Part shown: positions 8,126 to 14,621 of the stretch, piece after piece
Layout of the letters: each line of letters opens with the position of its first letter
Position numbering within the stretch: the first letter of the stretch is position 1
NCBI GenBank assembly: GCA_027451785.1
Contig: DAIDIS010000261.1
Span: 1-27,306, forward strand
Source of the DNA: Acidimicrobiales bacterium
GTDB taxonomy: Bacteria > Actinomycetota > Acidimicrobiia > Acidimicrobiales > JAKAVM01
Direction: 5' to 3'
Length of the DNA: 27,306 nt
The notes under the pieces: generated by a model
Told to the model about the DNA's origin: nothing
Database searches by the model: none
Seen by the model: only the letters and a program-made list of their open reading frames with translations
Position numbers and translations under genes: made by a program

Positions 8126-8977
8126 TTAGTCCCCGATGCACAATTCGGCTACTACCGGCAAGTGATCCGAACAACTCAACCTGCGGGTATTAACACGATT
8201 GACCCGAATTCCGGGGCTGATCAGGATGTGGTCAAGGTGGTGGTGCGGATTCCACGATGGCCAAGTTTTCAGTTTGGCCGCTCTCTTGTACGGAGACAGG
8301 AACGCTTCGACTGGAGGTCCCCACATATTCATGTCACCCATGATCGCCGAAGGACCCGAAACTGCTTCCCCAAGCGCGCTGCGTAACTTCCTGAGCTGGA
8401 TAAGGGAACCGTGGGTAATGTGCGAAAGGTGAGTTCCAACCACCGTCAATTGTGATGACCCAGCGTCGACAGTGACCGCAAGAGCAGAGCGCTTTGCCGG
8501 GTCGCGGTTGAGTTTGCCCAGCTCGATCTGAGACGTGGATACAACCGGAAGGCGAGTGAGAACGGCAAATCCCCACTTTCCGCGTGAGTACCCTCGGTCA
8601 GATGGAGGTCCAAGAACTCGTCCGAGTCGATCCGTCGATCCATCCAGGCGGAGGGCGCGATCAGCTCCCGTTCCGAACGGTCGAGGTCCCCAGCTTGGCT
8701 GGTGATCCTGTGCGGCGTCCAAGACAGAAGGATTGTGCAAGGCTGGAAACTTGGGGTCGCAGAGGATTCCCTCAGCAAGGAATACCTCAGCGACCTGATA
8801 TCCAAGTGCGGGCGCGACAATACCGGCGAGGCTCTCTTGTCCCTCTGTTCTCCAGTTTTCCTGGATTACGAGAACGTCCGCTGCAAGCTCAGCGCAAGCT
8901 GCGGTCAAATCGTAGGGAACACCCCAACCATTTACTCCACAGTAAATGTTGAAGGTGGCAACGACGACTTGGTTCAG
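8126..8977 (-). CDS. Endonuclease/exonuclease/phosphatase (EEP) family protein
   Basis: The EEP fold uses Mg2+ to hydrolyse phosphodiesters. Motifs in order (numbered from CTG at 8977) are ATFNIYCG (Asn10), VLVIQENW (Glu40), VGTHLSH (His183), MGDMN (Asp215, Asn217) and CSDHLPVV (Asp271, His272). The substrate could be DNA, a phospholipid or another phosphoester. The first ATG/GTG/TTG in frame is a TTG at 8908, but that start would remove the Asn motif and the first beta strand. The frame is open further upstream to a stop near 9045 with no ATG, GTG or TTG. CTG at 8977 gives MNQVVVATFN, a normal family N-terminus, so a CTG or other rare start is likely. It lies downstream of the cold-shock gene on the same strand. 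Confidence 0.83.
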   Translation of the reverse strand: MNQVVVATFNIYCGVNGWGVPYDLTAACAELAADVLVIQENWRTEGQESLAGIVAPALGYQVAEVFLAEGILCDPKFPALHNPSVLDAAQDHQPSWGPRPFGTGADRALRLDGSTDRLGRVLGPPSDRGYSRGKWGFAVLTRLPVVSTSQIELGKLNRDPAKRSALAVTVDAGSSQLTVVGTHLSHITHGSLIQLRKLRSALGEAVSGPSAIMGDMNMWGPPVEAFLSPYKRAAKLKTWPSWNPHHHLDHILISPGIRVNRVNTRRLSCSDHLPVVAELCIGD

Positions 8978-9040
8978 GGTAGGGGTACCTCGCCGATATA
9001 GTGCGTATTGACCGCCTAGGGCTAACCCGTAGGGCGGACT

Positions 9041-9244
9041 CTACAGAGGTTTGACTGAAGAGGCCTGGAGGCCCTTCTGGCCTTGGGTTACTTCAAACTC
9101 AACTCGCTGGCCTTCGGCCAACTCCCTGTATCCGTCTGAAATTATCTGGGTTTGATGGACGAAGAGGTCGTCTCCCCCTTCGTCGGGGGTTACGAACCCG
9201 AACCCCTTCGTGGAGTTGAACCACTTCACCGTACCTGCGGGCAT
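9041..9244 (-). CDS. cspA: Cold-shock domain protein (CspA family)
   Basis: This 67-residue single cold-shock domain is complete. The first strand is GTVKWFNS, RNP1 is KGFGFV (13-18) and RNP2 is DLFVH (26-30), the aromatic surface that binds single-stranded RNA and DNA. These proteins act as RNA chaperones in the cytoplasm. ATG at 9244 is preceded by GGAG at 9 bases. The gene is divergent from the diguanylate cyclase, with about 160 bases between them. It is the small constitutive or cold-induced type; the sequence alone does not decide which. An imperfect GC stem follows the gene but lacks a T run. Confidence 0.96.
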   Translation of the reverse strand: MPAGTVKWFNSTKGFGFVTPDEGGDDLFVHQTQIISDGYRELAEGQRVEFEVTQGQKGLQASSVKPL

Positions 9245-9320
9245 TTCCTGCTACTCCTAGACTCCGCGTTGTTGATTTCCAATGCTCTCCGTGCAAAAAG
9301 GTAAACCTTTCGCCCGGGAT

Positions 9321-9350
9321 CGCCGAGATCTACGCGGTGATCTGTCGGCG
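9321..9350. repeat. Inverted repeat upstream of the diguanylate cyclase gene
   Basis: CGCCGAGATC (9321-9330) faces GATCTGTCGGCG (9339-9350). The two arms pair over 10 bp with a 2-base bulge and an 8-base loop. It sits between the divergent csp and GGDEF genes, about 60 bases before the GGDEF start. It could be an operator or an RNA hairpin in the leader. Confidence 0.4.
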
Positions 9351-9408
9351 ACAAAGCAAAGGCTAGCCCATTGCACGCCAACAAGTACGCAATTTTTTTG
9401 GAGAGCTT

Positions 9409-11079
9409 GTGACGCCCTCAATGTCCCCTGCTACGACGGGGAAATTGGCTGGGGTTCTCATCGCCGGCGCAGGGGTTGCGGGCCTCCCCATGGCTTTGTT
9501 GCCGAATGCGGGCTACGAGAACCAGCTCGGGCTTCTCATGGGAGCAATCGTCACGATTGTTACCGGTTTGGTGGTCCTGAGGATCCCATGGGGTAGGTGG
9601 AGTCGAACCAGGCAACTCTTGTGGCTTTCCGGTCCGGTGCTCGCCCTCCTTACCCTGCATGATTACTATGCAGGACCGAAGAACGAGAGCGTAGGGGTAT
9701 TTTACGTTCTCGTTTTCGTATGGATTGCCGTCTCTCAGGGTCCAATAGTTTCGCTGGTAACAGCCCCCGTGCTGGGTATCTCCTATCTTCTCCCGATTTA
9801 CCTCTACGGGGAACCCGTGATTCGTCATGTCGCCTTTTCCATCCAGCTCATGGTTGTCTGCCTGCTTACCTCGCAGACCCTCTCGTGGGTGGTCAGGAGA
9901 TTGCGTAATGCGGAGGGAACGGCCGGACGTCGTCTGGCAGGCATGGAGGCGTTGGTACAGGCATCCACGACGCTTGCGCACGAGATGGATGCTTCACATG
10001 CGACGGAGACGGTGGGCAGGCTCGCCAAGGAGCTGTTGTCAGCGAAGCGGGTAAGTATTTTCATGGCGGGAGCCGATGGCGAGCTGACCTTGGATCGAAG
10101 GGGAAGCGGACAGAGTAACCACCCCTCGACAAATTCCGTGAAGGTGCTGGAGGGGACAGGAGCCTCGGTGGGAACGAGAGCGAGAAAGAACGGCATTCCG
10201 TTTGGTGCGATTACCGCCGCCCGGGAGTCCCGGATGGTGGTCGAGAACCACCATGGCCACAGGTCCATATTCCTGCCCCTAACGGGTTCAAGTGAGGTCC
10301 TGGGGGTTATTGACCTTGAGGGCTGCCCGCCGGAGAGGCTGGACTCTTTTACGAGGGATTTAGCGTTGACCTTCACGGTTCAGGCTGGACTTGCGCTTGA
10401 ACGAACATGGATAAAGGCTTCCCTGCTGGATTCCTCCTTCAAGGACGTGTTGACCGGCGTCGGTAACCGCAGGTGGGCAGGGGTAGTGCTCTCGAAAATC
10501 CAGCCGGGTGACGCGGTTGTGATCTTGGATCTCGACCATTTTAAGCGGGTTAACGACGAGCTGGGGCACGCAATAGGTGATCAAGTCCTCAAAAGCTTTG
10601 GTGCTTATCTGAAAGACGCAGTAAGGGTAGGCGACGAGGTGGCCCGCTATGGAGGCGAGGAGTTCCTCCTGGTTTTGAGGCGACACAGAGAGTCCGAAAT
10701 TATTGCAGCATCGGAGGAGCTTTCTGCAACGATCGCAACGGAGACCGTTGAGCGACTTCGCAAGGGTTGGAAGGCTTCGAACCCCGTGACGACATTCAGT
10801 GCCGGCCTGGCCCTCCATGATCACCTGGCAAAGTCTTCAGAGACGACCTGGCGTGCCGATATGGCGCTCTACGAGGCAAAGCACGCTGGACGGGATTGCA
10901 CGAAGGTCTACGTCAAAGGGGCAAGACGTGACGACGACGCTCCTCCCGTAAGCCTGATCGGCCACGGCGGCGACGAAGGCGCCGAAGCGCCTCCTGAGTT
11001 TTTCGGTTCCGACATTGGCGACCCAACATTGGTGCTCCCAGGCTCTTTCCCAGGCGACGAAGATAGAACTATCTTGTGA
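9409..11079 (+). CDS. Membrane diguanylate cyclase (TM sensor-GAF-GGDEF)
   Basis: This 556-residue protein has about six N-terminal membrane spans (roughly 14-160), a GAF-like sensor domain (about 185-335) and a GGDEF domain (about 340-502). The active site is RYGGEEFL with GGEEF at 415-419, a competent variant. The metal-binding element DLDHFKRVND is at 374-383. The product-inhibition site RxxD (R406-D409) lies five residues before GGEEF, so feedback control by c-di-GMP is expected. It should make cyclic di-GMP from two GTP, with a signal sensed in the membrane or by GAF. A Gly/Asp/Pro-rich tail of about 50 residues follows the catalytic domain. GTG at 9409 has GGAGAG five bases upstream. 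The PilZ gene at 4527 is a candidate partner. Confidence 0.94.
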   Translation: MTPSMSPATTGKLAGVLIAGAGVAGLPMALLPNAGYENQLGLLMGAIVTIVTGLVVLRIPWGRWSRTRQLLWLSGPVLALLTLHDYYAGPKNESVGVFYVLVFVWIAVSQGPIVSLVTAPVLGISYLLPIYLYGEPVIRHVAFSIQLMVVCLLTSQTLSWVVRRLRNAEGTAGRRLAGMEALVQASTTLAHEMDASHATETVGRLAKELLSAKRVSIFMAGADGELTLDRRGSGQSNHPSTNSVKVLEGTGASVGTRARKNGIPFGAITAARESRMVVENHHGHRSIFLPLTGSSEVLGVIDLEGCPPERLDSFTRDLALTFTVQAGLALERTWIKASLLDSSFKDVLTGVGNRRWAGVVLSKIQPGDAVVILDLDHFKRVNDELGHAIGDQVLKSFGAYLKDAVRVGDEVARYGGEEFLLVLRRHRESEIIAASEELSATIATETVERLRKGWKASNPVTTFSAGLALHDHLAKSSETTWRADMALYEAKHAGRDCTKVYVKGARRDDDAPPVSLIGHGGDEGAEAPPEFFGSDIGDPTLVLPGSFPGDEDRTIL

Positions 11080-11108
11080 GATAGCGGCCGGGATTGCGCC
11101 GTCGGATG

Positions 11109-11136
11109 TTGGCCAAAAACGGCCAAAGTGCCTTTT
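11109..11136 (+). terminator. Weak hairpin, possible terminator after the diguanylate cyclase gene
   Basis: TTGGCC (11109-11114) and GGCCAA (11121-11126) form a 6-bp stem with an aaaaac loop, followed by agtgcctttt. The stem is short and the T tract is not immediate, so this is only a candidate. It lies between the diguanylate cyclase stop and the ribosome-binding site of the aldehyde dehydrogenase. Confidence 0.3.
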
Positions 11137-11157
11137 CCAGGCAGAAGGGAGCGCTAA

Positions 11158-12576
11158 ATGATCGAGCGCGAAAAGCTTTTCATCGACGGGGGCTGGGTGC
11201 CTTCAGGCGGCTCAGGGCGGATCGAGGTCCTCAATTCCACGACCGAAGAGGTCATGGGATCCATCCCCGAAGGAGTCGCGGCAGACGTCGACAAGGCCGT
11301 CCAGGCTGCTTCGGACGCTTTCGGGTCCTGGTCACAAACTGCTCCAGAAGAGCGTGGCAAGTACATGGCGAGGATTCAAGAGGCTCTCCAGGGCCGTATG
11401 TTCGACATCGCCAACTTGATCGCACAAGAGGTCGGCATGCCCCTCAACTTGGCGACGATCATCCAGGCAGGTTTGCCGACGATGTCATTCGGGTCCATGG
11501 CCCAACTTGTCAACGAGGTGCAATTTGAGGAAATGGTCGGCTCGTCCATGGTCGTTCGTGAGCCCGTGGGCGTGGTTGGTGCGATAACCCCTTGGAATTA
11601 CCCGCTCCATCAGGTCGCCGCCAAGGTCGCACCTGCATTGGCGGCGGGATGTACGGTGGTATTGAAGCCGAGTGAGGTTGCACCGCTCAGCGCGTTCCTC
11701 CTAGCGGACATCATCGAGGAAGTGGGGCTCCCTGCTGGAGTCTTTAATCTCGTGTCCGGCGTCGGGCCGGTAGTTGGAGAGGCGATAGCTTCTCATCGGC
11801 TGGTCGATATGGTCAGTTTCACGGGTTCAACCAGGGCGGGCAAGCGCGTGATGGCTTTGGCCGCTGAGACGGTCAAGAGGGTAGCGCTGGAGCTGGGCGG
11901 TAAGTCCGCCAATGTCATGTTGGAGGATGCAGATTTCTCTAGGGCTGTTCCGGCAGGAGTGGGAGCTTGTTTCTTGAACTCGGGACAGACTTGTTCGGCA
12001 TTGACCAGAATGGTGGTGCCGAGGTCGCGGCTTGCCGAGGTCGAGGAGCTTGCTGCGGGGGCGGCGGCCGACTACAAGCTGGGCGATCCTCTGGCGGACG
12101 GTACCAGGATGGGTCCTTTGGTTTCCAAGGCTCAGCAGGACAGGGTCATCGGCTACATCAAGAAGGGAATCGAAGAGGGGGCGAAGTTGGTAACGGGGGG
12201 CCCCGAGCAACCTGAAGGTTTGGAGCGAGGGTACTTCGTAAGGCCGACCGTGTTCTCTGAAGTTAAAACCTCCATGACCATCGCTCAAGAGGAAATATTC
12301 GGTCCGGTGTTGTCGATCATGCCTTACGACACCGAAGAGGAAGCGATCAGGATTGCCAACGACACAACCTACGGCCTCGCCGGTGGGGTGTGGTCTGCGG
12401 ACAAGGACCGCGCCATGAAGGTCGCAAGGAAGATGCGTACCGGCCAGGTCGAGGTGAACGGGGGGGCATTCAACCCGCTTGCGCCATTTGGAGGCTACAA
12501 GCAGTCGGGCGTCGGGCGAGAGCTTGGTAAGTTCGGGCTTGACGAGTACTTCGAAATCAAGTCGTTGCAGCTTTGA
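11158..12576 (+). CDS. NAD(P)+-dependent aldehyde dehydrogenase
   Basis: This 472-residue member of the ALDH superfamily oxidises an aldehyde to its acid in the cytoplasm. All key residues are present: Asn147 in TPWNYPL, Lys170 in VLKPSE, FTGST (221-225) for the cofactor, Glu245 in LELGGKSA, and the nucleophile Cys279 in NSGQTCSA. EEIFGPV is the later cofactor-binding element. The length is normal. ATG at 11158 has GGGAG six bases upstream, a strong site. The substrate is not readable from sequence; it most resembles the broad betaine/aliphatic aldehyde group. It is a single gene, convergent with the cobalamin operon, with a stem-loop after it. No sign of a functional link to cobalamin synthesis beyond position. 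Confidence 0.95.
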   Translation: MIEREKLFIDGGWVPSGGSGRIEVLNSTTEEVMGSIPEGVAADVDKAVQAASDAFGSWSQTAPEERGKYMARIQEALQGRMFDIANLIAQEVGMPLNLATIIQAGLPTMSFGSMAQLVNEVQFEEMVGSSMVVREPVGVVGAITPWNYPLHQVAAKVAPALAAGCTVVLKPSEVAPLSAFLLADIIEEVGLPAGVFNLVSGVGPVVGEAIASHRLVDMVSFTGSTRAGKRVMALAAETVKRVALELGGKSANVMLEDADFSRAVPAGVGACFLNSGQTCSALTRMVVPRSRLAEVEELAAGAAADYKLGDPLADGTRMGPLVSKAQQDRVIGYIKKGIEEGAKLVTGGPEQPEGLERGYFVRPTVFSEVKTSMTIAQEEIFGPVLSIMPYDTEEEAIRIANDTTYGLAGGVWSADKDRAMKVARKMRTGQVEVNGGAFNPLAPFGGYKQSGVGRELGKFGLDEYFEIKSLQL

Positions 12577-12583
12577 CGTTTGA

Positions 12584-12624
12584 GAATGGCCGGTGCCCCT
12601 TGAACTTGGTGGTGCCGGCCATTC
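12584..12624. terminator. Stem-loop between convergent aldehyde dehydrogenase and cbiX genes
   Basis: GAATGGCCGG (12584-12593) pairs perfectly with CCGGCCATTC (12615-12624), with partial extra pairing inside. It lies just after the ALDH stop and before the 3' end of cbiX, where a bidirectional terminator would be expected. There is no T run on the plus side, so function is uncertain. A further direct copy, CGGCCATTCC, occurs at 12668-12677. Confidence 0.5.
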
Positions 12625-12713
12625 CCAGTACTTAGCGACTTGTTAGAGCGTAGCTACTTGTTGGGGACGGCCATTCCTTAGCCCATTGCGACGATAACGA
12701 AAGCTGACCAAGC

Positions 12714-13667
12714 TCAGTGTCGATGGTGCCCATGCCCATGCTCGTGCGCATGGGGTGAGACTTGTTGGGGGCTCTTTCCAACTTTGTGCTCGTGGCCGGG
12801 GAGAGGGGACCTGTAAACGCACAGATCGCAGCTCATTGGAGCCTTCGTGCCTTCCAGCGCCTCTTCGAATCTCTCCATTATGAGCGGTACCAAAGCGGGG
12901 TCCGGCCCTATAGGCCTGCAGAGATTGACCTGAACTCCTGCGTTGGAAGCCGACCATTGCGTGCTCTCGTCGTAGATTCGATCTACGAGAATGCCATCAA
13001 AAAGGAAGTAGGGAACCACTGAGACCTCTTTCGCTCCGAGCGCAGCACAGCGCTTTAGCCCATCGGCTACACCGGGAGGGGCAAGAGAGACGAACGAGGC
13101 TTCCACCAATGGCGCAACGCGAAACTCTTGCAGTAGGCGAGCTATTTTGAGTAGGTCTGAGTTGGCATCGGGGTCGGTTGAGCCCCTTCCTACGATCATG
13201 ACACCTTTGCTCTCTTCGCCGACCTCGCTTCGGGAATCCATTGGCGATTTGAGCGGCCCAAGTGAGTCGGAGCCGCCTAGGACAGTTGTGGCGTCGAGGC
13301 ATCTAGCCGAAATAAGCGAAAGGACGGTCGGGTGGATGGAAAGGTCTCGGGCGTATAGGAACTCAGTCTCGGGGAACCGTCGCCTTGCCCTCTCGATTGC
13401 GGCAGGGCCATCATTTTTCATATGACCGGCTGCGAGCAAGACCATTGGCACCACCACTACCCGCTTGGCTCCTGAAGCGACCAGCTGGGCGATTCCGTCG
13501 TCCAGGCCAGGCTCTGCAAGCTCGATGAAACCATGTCCGGTCAGCACGCCATCGGGCGCTTCAACCTCAACCAGCTTCGCGAGTTCGGAGAATTGACCGA
13601 CACCCTTGTCGGAAACGCTCCCGTGCCCCATCAAGAAAATACCGGTAGTGCCATGCCCGGGATTCAC
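12714..13667 (-). CDS. cbiX: Sirohydrochlorin cobaltochelatase, CbiX-long type with MxCxxC and His-rich tail
   Basis: The enzyme inserts Co2+ into sirohydrochlorin, the entry step of early-cobalt cobalamin synthesis. It has two tandem chelatase domains. In the first, the metal-site histidines are present: His15 in LMGHGS and His82 in LLAAGHMKND. In the second, the matching positions read VGRGS (Arg161) and YFLFDG, so that half is degenerate, as usual for the long form. After it come MSCDLC (278-283), fitting the MxCxxC motif reported to hold a [4Fe-4S] centre in CbiX-long, and nine His in the last 26 residues (tail HAHEHGHGHHRH), likely for cobalt binding. GTG at 13667 is right after an in-frame stop, with AAGGA at good spacing. 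It is the last gene of the minus-strand cob arm. Confidence 0.93.
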   Translation of the reverse strand: MNPGHGTTGIFLMGHGSVSDKGVGQFSELAKLVEVEAPDGVLTGHGFIELAEPGLDDGIAQLVASGAKRVVVVPMVLLAAGHMKNDGPAAIERARRRFPETEFLYARDLSIHPTVLSLISARCLDATTVLGGSDSLGPLKSPMDSRSEVGEESKGVMIVGRGSTDPDANSDLLKIARLLQEFRVAPLVEASFVSLAPPGVADGLKRCAALGAKEVSVVPYFLFDGILVDRIYDESTQWSASNAGVQVNLCRPIGPDPALVPLIMERFEEALEGTKAPMSCDLCVYRSPLPGHEHKVGKSPQQVSPHAHEHGHGHHRH

Positions 13668-13714
13668 TCATGCGTCCTTTCGGTGGCTGGACGCTTTGCG
13701 GCTGGGGTCGAAAC

Positions 13715-14359
13715 TCAATGCCGGTCTTTCATCGAAGTGGATCGGACTTGGCCTGCAACCCTGTAAACCGAATTGAAGGCCGCGGCGGCCACTGCACTTC
13801 CGCCCTTGTTTCCAACATTTGAAACCGATGGCACTTGTAGTTCCCTCAATGCCTCTTTCGACTCGGCAGCGCCTACAAACCCTACCGGAAGCCCGAAAAT
13901 CGCAGCGGGCCGCAGGTCTCCTTCCAACACCATGCTCACCAGAGCAAAAAGAGCCGTCGGGGCGCATCCAACGACGAATAGCGCCCCCTCCGGGTGCTCC
14001 ATGGCGGAGAGCTCTATCGCTTCGGCTGACCTTGTCTTTCCTTTGCCCGAACCGCCCTCCGGAATTCTGGGAAGGTAGCAAACCGGCTTTGCCGAAGGGT
14101 TCATCCCCGATCGGACCATTTCGACGTCGCAAATGACCGGAGCACCGGCCTGAATAGCCGAAATTGCGGCTTCCGCCGGTTGGTGGTGGAACCGGAGCGT
14201 GTCGATATATTCAAAATCAGCGCTGGCGTGTACGCAACGCTTCGCGATAATCGCCTCCAGCTCTCCAAACCGGGTGAAATCCGCCTTGGACTCCATGATC
14301 CTGTAGCTCTCGGCTTCGATCTCGCTTATTGGGGCGCCCTTGCTCGTATCGGAAGTCAT
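13715..14359 (-). CDS. cbiC: Precorrin-8X / cobalt-precorrin-8 methylmutase
   Basis: CbiC/CobH moves the methyl group from C11 to C12, giving (cobalt-)hydrogenobyrinate. The active-site histidine lies in the family motif CVHASADFEY (His44). Further family blocks are DVEMVRSGM and the late VGFVGAAESKEAL and GNKGGSAVAAAA. At 214 residues it is full length. Its ATG overlaps the ferredoxin stop as ATGA, a sign of translational coupling. It is separated from cbiX by 47 bases. Confidence 0.97.
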   Translation of the reverse strand: MTSDTSKGAPISEIEAESYRIMESKADFTRFGELEAIIAKRCVHASADFEYIDTLRFHHQPAEAAISAIQAGAPVICDVEMVRSGMNPSAKPVCYLPRIPEGGSGKGKTRSAEAIELSAMEHPEGALFVVGCAPTALFALVSMVLEGDLRPAAIFGLPVGFVGAAESKEALRELQVPSVSNVGNKGGSAVAAAAFNSVYRVAGQVRSTSMKDRH

Positions 14360-14610
14360 GCCACCCAGTCTGCTCTATGTGGCCAGCTGTCGATTCCGGG
14401 AGAAATCGCTCCTACCGGACAGATTTCGACGCAATCCAAACACAGACTGCAGCGCTTCGGGTCCGGCGAAGGATATGGCCAAGAAGGTATTAGTGCGTTG
14501 TCGGGACAGGTGGCGATACAAGCTCCGCAACCCGTACACAATGAAGAGAATTCCAAGGAGCCGAGTGAATTATTCTCGATCATTTCAACCGTTGAACCGA
14601 CCGACTCCAC
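14356..14610 (-). CDS. 2[4Fe-4S] ferredoxin of the cobalamin operon
   Basis: This small protein has two Fe4S4 motifs, CTGCGACIATCP and CSLCLDCVEICP, eight cysteines in all, as in bacterial-type ferredoxins. It should carry low-potential electrons. GTG at 14610 has GGAGG four bases upstream. An alternative TTG at 14625 would overlap the cbiG-cobJ stop as TTGA and add five residues. Its stop overlaps the cbiC ATG. Sitting between ring-building genes, it probably serves a reductive step of corrin synthesis, for example precorrin-6A reduction or keeping cobalt reduced before adenosylation. The partner enzyme is not known. About 20 mostly non-conserved residues precede the first motif. Confidence 0.9.
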   Translation of the reverse strand: MESVGSTVEMIENNSLGSLEFSSLCTGCGACIATCPDNALIPSWPYPSPDPKRCSLCLDCVEICPVGAISPGIDSWPHRADWVA

Positions 14611-14621
14611 GTAACCTCCGG

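Noticed and set aside
9012..9037. GC-rich imperfect inverted repeat after the cold-shock gene as a terminator
   Set aside because: The stem has a bulge (CCGCCTA against TAGGGCGG) and no T run follows on the minus strand.
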